Positions 1-8,360 of a stretch of DNA of 64,000 nt are shown one piece after another. Below the pieces are notes generated by a model. That model was not told the DNA's origin. It was given only the letters and a program-made list of their open reading frames with translations, and made no database searches. This DNA comes from an uncultured Roseobacter sp. (GTDB lineage: Bacteria; Pseudomonadota; Alphaproteobacteria; Rhodobacterales; Rhodobacteraceae), in assembly GCF_947499265.1 (NCBI RefSeq), contig NZ_CANMNK010000008.1, positions 124,001-188,000 on the forward strand, in the 5' to 3' direction. Both the position numbers and the translations under genes were made by a program. Positions within the stretch are counted from its first letter, which is position 1; every line of letters starts with the position of its first letter.

Positions 1-654
1 ATGCACGACACAATCAACGACACACCTGTGGCTGAATTGCTGTGGCGCGACCGCGGCATCGTGCCCTTCCTGAAAATTGACAAGGGTCTGGAGGAACAGG
101 CCGATGGGGTGCAAATCCTCAAGCCGATGCCGGGGCTGGAGGACACCCTGAAGGTTGCCAAATCCAAGGGCATTTTCGGGACAAAGGAACGTTCGGTCAT
201 TCATGACGCGGACGCCAAGGGCATCGCGGATATCGTGGCACAGCAGTTTGAGGTGGCCCGCACGGTGATTGCCGCAGACCTTGTGCCGATCCTGGAGCCG
301 GAGGTGAACATCCATTCCGAGACAAAGGCCGAGGCCGAAGCGCTGCTGGAGGCGGAAATTGCAAAACATCTCAATACGCTGGATGACGGTGTTGATGTGA
401 TGCTCAAGCTGACCTTGCCGGATCAGCCGGGGCTTTACGATGGCTTGGCGGCACATCCGCGCGTGTTGCGTGTGGTGGCACTTTCGGGCGGCTATTCGAC
501 CGATGTGGCGTCGGCCAAGCTGGCGGAGAATAAGCACATGATCGCAAGCTTCAGCCGGGCGCTCACCGAAGGGCTGAACGTGAAAATGAGCGACGCTGAA
601 TTTGGTGCGGCACTGGGCGGTAACATCGACAAGATCTACCGGGCGTCGATCTGA
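1..654 (+). CDS. fda: Class I fructose-bisphosphate aldolase, 3' part
   Basis: This is the C-terminal part of a bacterial class I (Schiff-base) fructose-1,6-bisphosphate aldolase, a cytoplasmic glycolysis/gluconeogenesis enzyme. The frame is open from the first base of the window and holds 217 codons, while the family is usually close to 300 aa, so the ATG at base 1 is probably an internal methionine and the gene begins upstream. FLKIDKGL, the MLKLTLP segment with the presumed Schiff-base lysine, and LSGGYS in the phosphate-binding loop are family features. It converges on the RHH gene and their 3' ends overlap by 19 bp. The family call is firm; the start is not visible. Confidence 0.87.
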   Translation: MHDTINDTPVAELLWRDRGIVPFLKIDKGLEEQADGVQILKPMPGLEDTLKVAKSKGIFGTKERSVIHDADAKGIADIVAQQFEVARTVIAADLVPILEPEVNIHSETKAEAEALLEAEIAKHLNTLDDGVDVMLKLTLPDQPGLYDGLAAHPRVLRVVALSGGYSTDVASAKLAENKHMIASFSRALTEGLNVKMSDAEFGAALGGNIDKIYRASI

Positions 655-881
655 GCTTCTGCCAATCGCTGCTGTAAATCGCGCAAAATATGCACGCGGA
701 TCGCGGAGGCCAGACCCATGGCGCTTCCGCGATCGACATCTATTTCTGCAATCAACACATTGATTGGCAGCGCCTTTCGTTCTGCTAGCGCGCGCAGCGC
801 ATGCCAGAATTCATCCTCAAGTGAAATCGACGTCCGGTGACCTTTCAGGGTCACCGAGTGTTTCACCGGGCGGCCGCTCAT
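636..881 (-). CDS. Ribbon-helix-helix domain protein
   Basis: A small protein (81 aa) with an N-terminal ribbon-helix-helix signature: a KHSVTLKGHRTSISLEDE strand and turn followed by a helix FWHALRALAERKALPINVLIAEID. It resembles the RHH_4 family that is common in alphaproteobacteria. Such folds normally bind DNA as dimers, but the target is unknown. Its ATG overlaps the stop of the DUF4169 gene (ATGA), which itself overlaps fumC, so the three are probably translated from one message. Its 3' end overlaps the convergent aldolase gene. Confidence 0.82.
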   Translation of the reverse strand: MSGRPVKHSVTLKGHRTSISLEDEFWHALRALAERKALPINVLIAEIDVDRGSAMGLASAIRVHILRDLQQRLAEAQIDAR

Positions 882-1054
882 GTCTCCCGCTTATGCGCGT
901 CCAGATTTCGGGCGATTTTCTCCGCCTTCGCCTTCAGCAGGTCCTTTTGCGCCTTAGTCTGGCCGAAATTCACCGCGTTCTCATCCGCGCGCGCCTTGCG
1001 AGAGGCGCGGTTGCGCTCTTTGCGGACCTTGTTGAGGTTCACCGGCGTGCTCAT
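878..1054 (-). CDS. DUF4169 family small protein
   Basis: A 58-residue, strongly basic and charged protein beginning [16 protein letters not shown] and ending AHKRET. It matches DUF4169, a small alphaproteobacterial family of unknown function. ATG at 1054 overlaps the fumC stop codon and its own TGA overlaps the ATG of the RHH gene, so it is a translationally coupled middle gene. The N-terminal NLNKVRK and the run of Lys/Arg/Glu/Ala suggest a helical protein that could bind nucleic acid; this is inference. No signal peptide or membrane segment is seen. Confidence 0.8.
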   Translation of the reverse strand: MSTPVNLNKVRKERNRASRKARADENAVNFGQTKAQKDLLKAKAEKIARNLDAHKRET

Positions 1055-2442
1055 TTCGGGCCAATCATGTTTTCCGGACGCACCACACGTTCGAAGGTTT
1101 CGGCATCGACAAACCCAAGTGCAATGGCTTCTTCCTTCAGCGTGGTGCCGTTCTTATGCGCAGTCTTCGCAACCTTGGTCGCGTTGTCATAGCCGATCTC
1201 GGGTGCAAGCGCTGTGACCAGCATCAGGGATTCGCGCATCAGGCGTTCGATCCGGTCGGCATCGGCCTTGAGGCCCACCACCAGATTGTCGGTGAAGGCC
1301 GAGGCGGCATCGCCCAGAAGCTGCATGCTTTGCAACACGTTGTAGGCCATCATGGGTTTATAGACGTTCAGCTCGAAATGCCCCTGGCTGCCTGCAAATC
1401 CCACGGCGGCGTCATTGCCGAAAACATGGGCGCAAACCTGGGTGAGCGCCTCGCATTGGGTGGGGTTGACCTTGCCGGGCATGATGGAAGACCCCGGCTC
1501 GTTTTCCGGCAGCACCAGCTCGCCCAGACCGCAACGCGGGCCGGAGCCCAGAAGGCGAATGTCATTGGCGATTTTAAAGAGCGAAGCGGCCACCACCTTC
1601 AGCGCACCGGAGATTTCGACCATCGCGTCATGCGCGGCCAGCGCTTCGAACTTGTTGGGCGCGGTCACAAAGGGCAGGCCGGTGATCTCGGCCATATTGG
1701 CCGCCACGGTCACGTCCCACCCCTTGGTGGTGTTCAGCCCGGTGCCCACCGCGGTGCCGCCCTGCGCCAGCTCGTAAATTCGTCCCAACGCGTCCTTCAC
1801 ACGCTGGATGCCCATGGCGACCTGATGGGTATAGCCGGAGAATTCCTGACTCAGCGTCAGCGGCGTCGCGTCCTGCGTATGCGTGCGCCCGATTTTGATG
1901 ATGCCGTCGAATTCCGCGACCTTGGCTTGTAGCGCGCCATGCAGCTTTTCCAAGCCCGGCAGCAGCACGTCCCGCGCGGTCATCGCGGTGGAGATATGCA
2001 TCGCCGTGGGGAAGGTGTCGTTGGAGCTCTGCCCCATGTTGCAGTGGTCATTGGGGTGCACCGGGTCCTTGGAGCCGATCTCGCCACCCAGAATTTCGAT
2101 GGCGCGGTTGGCGATCACCTCATTGGCATTCATGTTGGACTGGGTGCCCGAACCGGTCTGCCAGACAACCAGCGGGAAGTTGTCGTCGAACTTGCCCGCG
2201 ACCACTTCGCCTGCCGCCTGTACGATGGCGTTGCCGCGCTCTGCGTCAAGCTTGCCCAGTTCGATATTGGCCTGTGCGCAGGCCTGCTTGATCACGCCAA
2301 GCGCGCGCACCACCGCAACGGGTTGTTTCTCCCAACCGATAGGGAAATTCATGATCGACCGCTGTGTCTGAGCACCCCAGTATTTGTCGGAAGGAACTTC
2401 CAACGGGCCAAAGCTATCGGTTTCTGTGCGGGTCTGAGACAT
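1051..2442 (-). CDS. fumC: Class II fumarate hydratase
   Basis: Fumarase C (463 aa, the usual length) catalyses reversible hydration of fumarate to L-malate in the TCA cycle as an iron-independent tetramer. Family motifs are present: the [12 protein letters not shown] start, [13 protein letters not shown], the [21 protein letters not shown] active-site segment, and the aspartase/fumarase signature [11 protein letters not shown] that carries the mobile catalytic serine loop. It is the first gene of a minus-strand operon with DUF4169 and an RHH protein, joined by ATGA overlaps. The upstream gap holds a 12-bp perfect inverted repeat. Confidence 0.96.
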   Translation of the reverse strand: MSQTRTETDSFGPLEVPSDKYWGAQTQRSIMNFPIGWEKQPVAVVRALGVIKQACAQANIELGKLDAERGNAIVQAAGEVVAGKFDDNFPLVVWQTGSGTQSNMNANEVIANRAIEILGGEIGSKDPVHPNDHCNMGQSSNDTFPTAMHISTAMTARDVLLPGLEKLHGALQAKVAEFDGIIKIGRTHTQDATPLTLSQEFSGYTHQVAMGIQRVKDALGRIYELAQGGTAVGTGLNTTKGWDVTVAANMAEITGLPFVTAPNKFEALAAHDAMVEISGALKVVAASLFKIANDIRLLGSGPRCGLGELVLPENEPGSSIMPGKVNPTQCEALTQVCAHVFGNDAAVGFAGSQGHFELNVYKPMMAYNVLQSMQLLGDAASAFTDNLVVGLKADADRIERLMRESLMLVTALAPEIGYDNATKVAKTAHKNGTTLKEEAIALGFVDAETFERVVRPENMIGPK

Positions 2443-2521
2443 GATATCATCCGTGTTCTGAAGCTAACTGCGGTGTATCGTTGCAGCCTGCGCGGTGCAA
2501 CATGCTCTTGGTCAAAACGCG

Positions 2522-2567
2522 TTGCGGCATGAGCTTTTTCAAGTACATGAAAGCGCTCATGCCGCAA
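2522..2567. promoter_or_regulatory. 12-bp perfect inverted repeat upstream of fumC
   Basis: TTGCGGCATGAG (2522-2533) and CTCATGCCGCAA (2556-2567) are perfect 12-bp inverted arms separated by 22 nt. The element lies about 80 nt upstream of fumC and about 100 nt upstream of the plus-strand secreted gene. It could be an operator for a dimeric regulator or an RNA hairpin in either leader. No adjacent T-run marks it as a terminator. Confidence 0.45.
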
Positions 2568-2668
2568 TGCGCCGTTGAATAGACGCCCCGCGATGCTATC
2601 TTGATAAGTGCAAGAAGCTCGTCTCAACCCGCAAATTTGCGCCTCCGCGCTCAAAAAGGACCACCGAA

Positions 2669-3223
2669 ATGATCTCAGACCATCGAATGCTTAGTTGGTT
2701 TGCGGCACGTATGGTTCTGGCGGTGGGGCTGATGATCTGCGCAACCCTGGCTCAGGCTGACATTGCGCGCTTTGTTGGCAGCTACGAAGGGTCGGCCGCC
2801 GTAAAATCCGCCGATGGTAGCAAGCGGCAGCGCGATATGAGCGTGCAGATTTTCGAAACCGATGATGGTTTCAAGGTCAACTGGACCTCGACCACCTATC
2901 GACCGGACGGATCCAGCAAGGAAAAATCCTATTCTATCGAATTTGTGCCCTCTGATCGCGGTGATGTGTTCGCCTCGGCGATGAAGCGCAATGTCTTTGG
3001 ACATGATGTGCAACTCGACCCGATGAAGGGAGAGCCCTACGTCTGGAGCCGCATCGACGGTGATACGCTAAGCGTCTATTCGCTCTTCGTGGCTGAGGAT
3101 GGCGGGTATGAAATTCAGCAGTTCAACAGAACATTGGCCGACGGCGGTCTTCAGTTGGAATATCAAAGCGTGCGCAACGGCACGATCCAGCGCACGGTAT
3201 CCACATTTCTGGAAAAACAGTAG
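2669..3223 (+). CDS. Secreted protein of unknown function
   Basis: A 184-aa protein with an N-terminal hydrophobic segment (roughly residues 10-28, MVLAVGLMICATLAQA) and a likely signal-peptidase cut after AQA, so probably periplasmic. The mature part contains FVGSYEGSAAV, IFETDDGFKVNWTST and a C-terminal beta-rich stretch, which suggests a small beta-sheet or lipocalin-like domain; no family is recognised. It faces fumC across the inverted-repeat gap and converges on sspB with 40 bp between stops. Confidence 0.7.
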   Translation: MISDHRMLSWFAARMVLAVGLMICATLAQADIARFVGSYEGSAAVKSADGSKRQRDMSVQIFETDDGFKVNWTSTTYRPDGSSKEKSYSIEFVPSDRGDVFASAMKRNVFGHDVQLDPMKGEPYVWSRIDGDTLSVYSLFVAEDGGYEIQQFNRTLADGGLQLEYQSVRNGTIQRTVSTFLEKQ

Positions 3224-3263
3224 ACCAGCAGCGTCGTCCGGATTTGTCCTGACAGATTGATCG

Positions 3264-3779
3264 TTATTTGCGAAAGCTGTCCAGCGATACGATCTCTGCG
3301 TCTTTCGCCGGGTCCTTGGCGGTTTCCTCAACCTTCACCGGTGGTTTGGCGGGCGGCTTCACCGCGGGGACGGGCGCGGTTGGGATGGTCGATACCTCCG
3401 TGCCGGGCGCGGCCTCGTCTTCCTCTTCCTGCGTCTCGAACCGCAGGCCGAACTCCACAGAGGGGTCCACGAAGGTCTTGATTGCGTCATAGGGGATATA
3501 GAGCGGCTCAGGCGCATCGCCGAAATTCAGGGTGACGGAAAACCCGTCTTCTCCTACATCCAGATTGTCATACCAATGCTGCATTACCACGGTCATTTCA
3601 CCGGGATATCTGTCAGACAGCCAATCGGCCAATTCGGCATCCGGGTGGCTGGTGTCGAAGGTGATGAAAAAGTGGTGCGCTCCGGGCAGACCATTCGCCG
3701 ACACATCCTCAAGCACCTTTTTGATGAGGCCGCGCATGGCCTCATGCATCAGGTTACCATAATCAATGCTGCGGCTCAT
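3264..3779 (-). CDS. sspB: SspB family ClpXP adaptor
   Basis: An alpha-type SspB (171 aa). SspB tethers ssrA-tagged and other substrates to the ClpXP protease. The N-terminal two thirds carry the fold (GLPGAHHFFITFDTSHPDAELADWLSDRYPGEMTVVMQHWYDNL, split here as GLPGAHHFFITFDTSHPD and YPGEMTVVMQHWYDNL), including the FITF and MTVVMQ strands of the peptide groove. A proline-rich acidic linker follows, ending in a conserved short tail AEIVSLDSFRK that would bind the ClpX N-domain. It lies about 2.8 kb from the tmRNA gene whose tag SspB would recognise. Confidence 0.92.
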   Translation of the reverse strand: MSRSIDYGNLMHEAMRGLIKKVLEDVSANGLPGAHHFFITFDTSHPDAELADWLSDRYPGEMTVVMQHWYDNLDVGEDGFSVTLNFGDAPEPLYIPYDAIKTFVDPSVEFGLRFETQEEEDEAAPGTEVSTIPTAPVPAVKPPAKPPVKVEETAKDPAKDAEIVSLDSFRK

Positions 3780-3871
3780 CGTGATCCTCTGAGCTGTCCG
3801 GGGTCCATTAAGGGAAGCATAGCCGATTCCCGCGTGGAGGAAAGAGGCTGCATGCGGAAATCGGCGCAGGC

Positions 3872-5119
3872 TCAGAGGAAGCTGAGCGCGAGACCCGCAA
3901 GTGCCATAAACGCCAGCGTTTCGACCATGCCACGTTTCACGCCAAGCAGCAGACCGGCGGCCAGAATGGTCAGGCCAAGTGCCGCTAAATTCATCGACGC
4001 AACCTCAGGAACCGGCATCGCGCTCCAGGCCGCGGTGCCCACATCGGCAAAAAGCACATGGATCGCAAACCAGATCGCAAGGTTAAGAATGACGCCGACA
4101 ACCGCCGCCGTGATGGCGGATAGGGCCGCAGAGAGACGGGGCTTTTGAGATATCTTGTCGAGATAGGGGCCCGCCAGAAAGATCCACAAAAAGCACGGCG
4201 TGAAAGTCACCCAGAGCGCGATGGCCCCCGCCGCGAGGGCGAGGCCGATGCCGCCCTGGCCAAACCCGGCAAGCAAGGCCACAAACTCCGTGACCAGAAT
4301 GAGGGGCCCCGGTGTGGTCTCCGCCAGCCCCAGCGCGTCGATCATCTGCGCCGTGGTGATCCAGCCAAAATCCTGCACCACCGTCTGGGTCATATAGGCC
4401 AGAACCGCATAGGCACCGCCAAATGTCACCACGGCGAGCTTTGAAAAGAAGAGCGCAATCTGGGTCAGGAAGGTCTGTTTGGTGATCCAGAGGATCAGGA
4501 CGGGCAGGGCCCAGAGGCTGCCCCAGATCAAACAGGTCACCAGCGTGCGGGGCGGCGCGCTTGGCGGCAGCGCGGTGTCGGTTGGGGCCGCGTTTTGCGT
4601 CACTGCACCGTAGAGGGCTGCGGCGGCGATGATCAGCGGAAAGGGCAGACCAAAGACAAACAGCGCCACGAAGGCGGCTCCCGCCAGCCCCCATGCCGAC
4701 CTTGTTGTCAGAGCTTTGCCTGAAACCTTCAGCAAGGCCTGGAGGACGATGACAATGACCGCTGCCTTGATCCCTTCGAAAGCGGCCTGCACCAGCGGCA
4801 CTTGTCCATAGAGCGCATAGCCAAGTGCCAGCGCCAGAATGACAAGAGCGCCCGGTATGACAAAGAGCAGCCCCGCGATCAGACCACCCAGGGTACCGCG
4901 CAGACGCCAACCGGCATAGGTGGCCAGTTGCATCGCCTCCGGCCCCGGCAGAAGCATGCAAAGCGACAGGGCGCGCAGAAAGCCGTCTTCGCTCAGCCAG
5001 GCGCGGGTTTCCACCAATTCGCGATGCATCAGCGCGATCTGCGCTGCAGGCCCGCCAAAGGACAGAAGGCCAATGCGTCCGAAAACGCGCGTTAATTCCT
5101 GCAAGGAGGGGGCAGTCAT
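3872..5119 (-). CDS. chrA: Chromate efflux transporter
   Basis: A CHR-family (ChrA) inner-membrane transporter of 415 aa that would export chromate. It has two homologous halves, each with FGG and PGP signatures: SFGGPAAQIALMHRELV and LLPGPEAMQLATYAGW in the first, TFGGAYAVLAYM and TTPGPLILVTEFVA in the second. About ten hydrophobic segments are visible. Its start overlaps the stop of the upstream rhodanese/ChrB gene (ATGA), so the two are one operon. Confidence 0.92.
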   Translation of the reverse strand: MTAPSLQELTRVFGRIGLLSFGGPAAQIALMHRELVETRAWLSEDGFLRALSLCMLLPGPEAMQLATYAGWRLRGTLGGLIAGLLFVIPGALVILALALGYALYGQVPLVQAAFEGIKAAVIVIVLQALLKVSGKALTTRSAWGLAGAAFVALFVFGLPFPLIIAAAALYGAVTQNAAPTDTALPPSAPPRTLVTCLIWGSLWALPVLILWITKQTFLTQIALFFSKLAVVTFGGAYAVLAYMTQTVVQDFGWITTAQMIDALGLAETTPGPLILVTEFVALLAGFGQGGIGLALAAGAIALWVTFTPCFLWIFLAGPYLDKISQKPRLSAALSAITAAVVGVILNLAIWFAIHVLFADVGTAAWSAMPVPEVASMNLAALGLTILAAGLLLGVKRGMVETLAFMALAGLALSFL

Positions 5120-5922
5120 GCCGCATCCTCCTGCCAGTCGTGCGTTTCATTCTGACCGTCACGGGCCCAGCGGTAAAGCGCGTCATAGATCACCATTCCG
5201 GCGTCCAGTTGCGCCTGATCATCCGCATGGGCACGTGACAAGCCAACGGAGAGCGCCAGCAATCCGGCGCATTCCGGTGCCAAGGCGTGCTTGTTGGTAT
5301 CCGCGCCCCGAATGACCCGCGCCATTTTATCCAAAGCCGGGGAGCGCAGGCCGAAGCCTTCGACCATTGCATCGAATGTGCACAGGGGGCCTGCGTGGGT
5401 CCAGGGCGCGTCGGGCATATCAAAAGCCGTTGCATCGAATTTCTCCGCAACAGCCGCAACATCGGAAGGCGGCACAAACAGAAATTGCGCGTGAGGGTCG
5501 ACAAATCGCCGGATCAACCAGGGGCAGGCGATGCGGTCGATCTTGGGACGGTGCCGGGTGACCCAACGCGTATGGGGCCCGGTGCGGCGAAGCGCGGCCT
5601 CCGGCACCCGGGGCAGATCGGCGGCGCGCCAGCCCATGTTTCCCCCTTCGAGCACTTCTGCGCCAACGCCATGGGCTCTGAGCAGGGCGGCGGCCCCCTG
5701 GCTGAGCTTGAGCCCCTTTTGACAGACAACGACGACGCGTTTGCCCGCCAGCTCCGGCATCCGGTCTTCGATAGAGATGTGGGGACACCGGCGCGCCGTG
5801 GGGATCAGATAGGGGTCGTTGTCAAAGTCCTCTTGCAGGCAGACATCGATGATCTCGGGCGCGGTTGGCGTCCCGATCAGGCGCATGAGTGAAGCGGGGG
5901 AAATAGAGGCAAATTGAGCCAT
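5116..5922 (-). CDS. Rhodanese plus ChrB C-terminal domain protein
   Basis: A 268-aa fusion. Residues about 15-120 form a rhodanese-like domain with the active-site loop VVVCQKGLKLSQG (catalytic Cys) and a C-terminal EGGNMGW strand. Residues about 130-260 match the chromate-resistance ChrB C-terminal domain, with RPKIDRIACPWLIRRFVDP, FDATAFDMPDAPWTHAG and CTFDAMVEGFGL. In chr operons ChrB-type proteins act in chromate sensing or resistance. Here the usual N-terminal part is replaced by rhodanese, which suggests a thiol-redox role; that part is inference. An inverted repeat covers its ribosome binding site. Confidence 0.85.
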   Translation of the reverse strand: MAQFASISPASLMRLIGTPTAPEIIDVCLQEDFDNDPYLIPTARRCPHISIEDRMPELAGKRVVVVCQKGLKLSQGAAALLRAHGVGAEVLEGGNMGWRAADLPRVPEAALRRTGPHTRWVTRHRPKIDRIACPWLIRRFVDPHAQFLFVPPSDVAAVAEKFDATAFDMPDAPWTHAGPLCTFDAMVEGFGLRSPALDKMARVIRGADTNKHALAPECAGLLALSVGLSRAHADDQAQLDAGMVIYDALYRWARDGQNETHDWQEDAA

Positions 5923-5926
5923 GAAT

Positions 5927-5954
5927 GCATCCTTTTGTCAGACGATCAGGATGC
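5927..5954 (-). promoter_or_regulatory. Inverted repeat over the rhodanese/ChrB RBS
   Basis: GCATCC (5927-5932) and GGATGC (5949-5954) are complementary 6-bp arms with a 16-nt spacer, immediately upstream of the ATG at 5922. On the minus-strand mRNA the arm nearer the gene reads GGATGC and overlaps the AAAGGA ribosome binding site. The hairpin could occlude translation initiation, or the repeat could be an operator. The arms are short, so the call is weak. Confidence 0.3.
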
Positions 5955-6048
5955 GATACTTGGGCCTGAGCCTCACGGGGCGATCGCGAACTCCCCATGT
6001 GCACAGAGGTGGCACAGAAGCCAACGGATCGTCAATAACAGAAAGGGG

Positions 6049-6492
6049 TCATTCCAGTTTGGTGCCACCAAGCAGCAGCGCATGGGTGTTTTCAGGCAGC
6101 TGGCCTAACTGCTCGAAAAAGCGGATGAAGTCGAAGGATGGATAGCTTTCCGCCTTCAGGGGCCCGTCAAACCGCAGCATGATCTGCTGATAGACCTTGA
6201 CCGGCTGTCCCGAAAGCGCATTCAGGCAGCGGATTTCGAGCATCGCGCTCAGCCAGTCACCCTCTTCGATGCTATGCACAATCGTGACCTTGATGTCGGT
6301 CACGAAACTGCGCAACACGCTCACCCACTCGCGGATTTCGGCGGGTTCTATCCCGAAGTTCGGGACGATGTACTGATTATGGGGTTCGGAAACAAAGTAG
6401 TCTTCGATGACATCCAGTTTGCCATCCTCCCAGACCTCCTTGTACCACTGTTTTAGGATTTCAGCTTTGGTCAAAACAGTCCCCCGGGACAT
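6049..6492 (-). CDS. NTF2-like / SnoaL-like protein
   Basis: A 147-aa single-domain protein of the NTF2-like superfamily, ester-cyclase/SnoaL type. Visible family features are the helical start EILKQWYKEVWEDGKLDVIEDYF, the PAEIREWVSVLRSFVTDIKVTIVHSIEEGDWLSAML core (shown in part) and the final strand KVYQQIMLRFDGPLKAESYPSFDFIRFFEQ. These folds hold small hydrophobic ligands or act as cyclases, dehydratases or isomerases; the substrate is not predictable. It stands alone on the minus strand just downstream of the tmRNA gene. Confidence 0.75.
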   Translation of the reverse strand: MSRGTVLTKAEILKQWYKEVWEDGKLDVIEDYFVSEPHNQYIVPNFGIEPAEIREWVSVLRSFVTDIKVTIVHSIEEGDWLSAMLEIRCLNALSGQPVKVYQQIMLRFDGPLKAESYPSFDFIRFFEQLGQLPENTHALLLGGTKLE

Positions 6493-6552
6493 TTACAGGC
6501 CAAAAGCTAACACTCAAGCTCTTGCGAAAACCTTAACGGGAACAGTCCGGCA

Positions 6553-6890
6553 GCGGGAGGAAAGTGCAGGCTTCTGTTGCCAGGTGCCTGCGAACCCCGC
6601 CTTACGTCGCTAAACGCAAGGAGTTAGGTTTCAGTATCTCAGGTCGCTTACGCGGCCATTGCTACTGGAGCACGATTGTCATTTGCAATTGTACATGTTT
6701 CGCCGATAACGGTGGCAGACAGCCGAGACAAAGCAAACCCCTTTAGACGTTCGTCGATCCTGTTTCGGCCCCATGATCCCCAAATGAAGGATGTTGGTGG
6801 AGCCGCCGGGTACCGCCCCCGGGTCCGATCCGCTTATTACGAGCGCGTTTATGTCCATAGTCCCGAAGGACCTCTTTGACATAAGCGAGT
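6553..6890 (-). ncRNA. ssrA: Circularly permuted two-piece tmRNA
   Basis: An alphaproteobacterial split tmRNA read on the minus strand. The acceptor piece comes first: T-arm CCGGG/CCCGG around a 7-nt loop (6822-6806), acceptor strand CGGCTCC (6805-6799), then A and CCA (6798-6795). A 22-nt spacer (6794-6773) follows. The coding piece begins GGGGCCG (6772-6766), which pairs with CGGCTCC, and continues AAACAGGATCGACGA, typical of the tRNA-like domain. The tag frame encodes ANDNRAPVAMAA at 6686-6651 with TAA at 6650-6648. The outer ends are approximate: a hairpin with a UUCG loop opens the acceptor piece near 6890, and a GCGGG/CCCGC stem closes the coding side near 6553. It rescues stalled ribosomes; the tag is a ClpXP/SspB substrate. 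Confidence 0.93.
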
Positions 6891-7066
6891 GACCGGGAAA
6901 TCTCAAGGGGGAAGCGGGGGGCTTGTGTTTTACGTATTTGGTGCGTCGGTCTGAGAAATAGCTTTGTAAATCAGAATCTAAAGAATCTTTCTTAATGTGA
7001 TCAGGTACTGCGCAACATGGTCACGCTCAACACGTTCCAGCAGTGTTTTTCGCAAATGACAGCGCG

Positions 7067-7420
7067 TCAGAGTGGGTTCGCGATGAAAAGTGCTGTGGCC
7101 AGCGCCGCCTCAATACCGCCGAAGATCAGCACTTTGACGACGGGCGGCTTGTCAAAAATCAACGACAGAACACGCCCGAGAGCGGCACCGGTGAAGGCAA
7201 AACCGATCATCAGATAGGCAACGGGATTGTCCAGCCAGAGCGCGGCCAACCCGGAGATCACAAAAAGCCCGCCTACCGAAGCGCGCATCTCACTGAGACC
7301 CACGGTCGATGTGGTGGTCTGTAAATCCAGCGTGGCCGCGGTGTAGCGGGGGGCCAGAAACCCAAACAGGCCGAATGCGATGGTCAGCAAGCAGGCGAGC
7401 GTATTCAATGTGTCAATCAT
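7067..7420 (-). CDS. DUF4345 family membrane protein
   Basis: A 117-aa protein with four predicted hydrophobic helices, beginning MIDTLNTLACLLTIAFGLFGFLAP and containing LSEMRASVGGLFVISGLAALW. The pattern of a GLSEMRA-type loop followed by GG and a Val/Leu-rich helix fits the DUF4345 family of small inner-membrane proteins with unknown function. It is transcribed away from the tmRNA gap on the minus strand and separated by 55 bp from the metalloprotease gene upstream of it. Confidence 0.72.
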   Translation of the reverse strand: MIDTLNTLACLLTIAFGLFGFLAPRYTAATLDLQTTTSTVGLSEMRASVGGLFVISGLAALWLDNPVAYLMIGFAFTGAALGRVLSLIFDKPPVVKVLIFGGIEAALATALFIANPL

Positions 7421-7475
7421 GCCCTGTCACGTAGTTGTACATCACCGGGCCGACAAGGGTTGCTGCCCCACGCCG

Positions 7476-8210
7476 CTATTGCAGCACAACCGGTTCGGGT
7501 CGGCCCATGCGGCACAGATCGCACACCCGCACGGCTTCGGTAATGCCCATCTCGGCCAGATCGCGAAAGGAGGGCAGGGTGAAATCATCCGCCACGCTCA
7601 GGTCCACATCATATCCCAAATCCTGAAACGATGCGACGGACAGGCGGCTGATCGGCCGTTGCGCGCCGGAGAGGAACCCGGTCAGCAGCTCATCACCGAA
7701 GATCAGCTCGCGCCAATGGCCTTCGCGGGTGCCGGCGCCACCGGTGTTGGCGATAGGGACCGTTTCGCCGGTGCCGCCAAGCGCGCTATATTCCCGCGTG
7801 GCCACAGGACCGATAAACCGCGGGTCATTGGTGCCGCTGGCCTGCACCAGACCCGACCGCGCCCAAAGTGTGCCAAACCCCAGGACATGCGCCATCTCAT
7901 GCAGCACCACATCCTCGAAACTGCCTTCGGCCTCCAGCCGCGCCACATCCGCCGTGTCGAATTGCATGATCCCGGCGACCGGCAACTCTGTATCCGGGCG
8001 CAAAACGGTTGGCCCGGCTTGGCCCAGAACGCCGCTGGCACCGTCAATGGGTTCGATCGAGGCCTCGATCAGCAGCCCGTTCAATTGTCGCCCGTCCAGG
8101 GTGACGGGGTCAAAACCGGTTTCGATCAATGTGTCCCACCGCGTTGCGGATCGGGTAAATGCTCCGCGTCTCGCATTGGAGATCGGCGTGGTGAATTCGA
8201 CTGTGATCAT
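7476..8210 (-). CDS. Leishmanolysin-like zinc metalloprotease
   Basis: A roughly 244-aa protein with the zincin signature HEMAHVLGFGTLW (HExxH followed by GxGTLW), as in leishmanolysin-related M8-like bacterial proteins. The flanking text fits: GIMQFDTADVARLEAEGSFEDVVLHEM before it, and a WRELIFGDELLTGFL then SRLSVASFQDLGYDVD ending after it, with the distal Asp/His-type region. No signal peptide is visible. I chose ATG 8210 (MITVEF) because AGGCAGG lies 6-8 nt upstream; ATG 8228 is an in-frame alternative. The C-terminal CDLC pair is unexplained. Substrates are unknown. Confidence 0.75.
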   Translation of the reverse strand: MITVEFTTPISNARRGAFTRSATRWDTLIETGFDPVTLDGRQLNGLLIEASIEPIDGASGVLGQAGPTVLRPDTELPVAGIMQFDTADVARLEAEGSFEDVVLHEMAHVLGFGTLWARSGLVQASGTNDPRFIGPVATREYSALGGTGETVPIANTGGAGTREGHWRELIFGDELLTGFLSGAQRPISRLSVASFQDLGYDVDLSVADDFTLPSFRDLAEMGITEAVRVCDLCRMGRPEPVVLQ

Positions 8211-8360
8211 CGGGTGCCTGCCTTTCATATCGCCGCAGGTGCGGCTGTTGTGAAACAGACATGGGCGGGCAGCTCGCGGTTTAAAACCAACCGCTGCAGG
8301 AACGGCAAACTCTTGCGGAAGTTGCCGGTTCAGGCTGGCGGCATTCGGCGCATGCGGCCG

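Noticed and set aside
6564-6906. Short open frames on both strands in the 6.5-6.9 kb gap
   Set aside because: They lie over the tmRNA pieces, and the structure and tag explain the sequence; no coding pattern is left.
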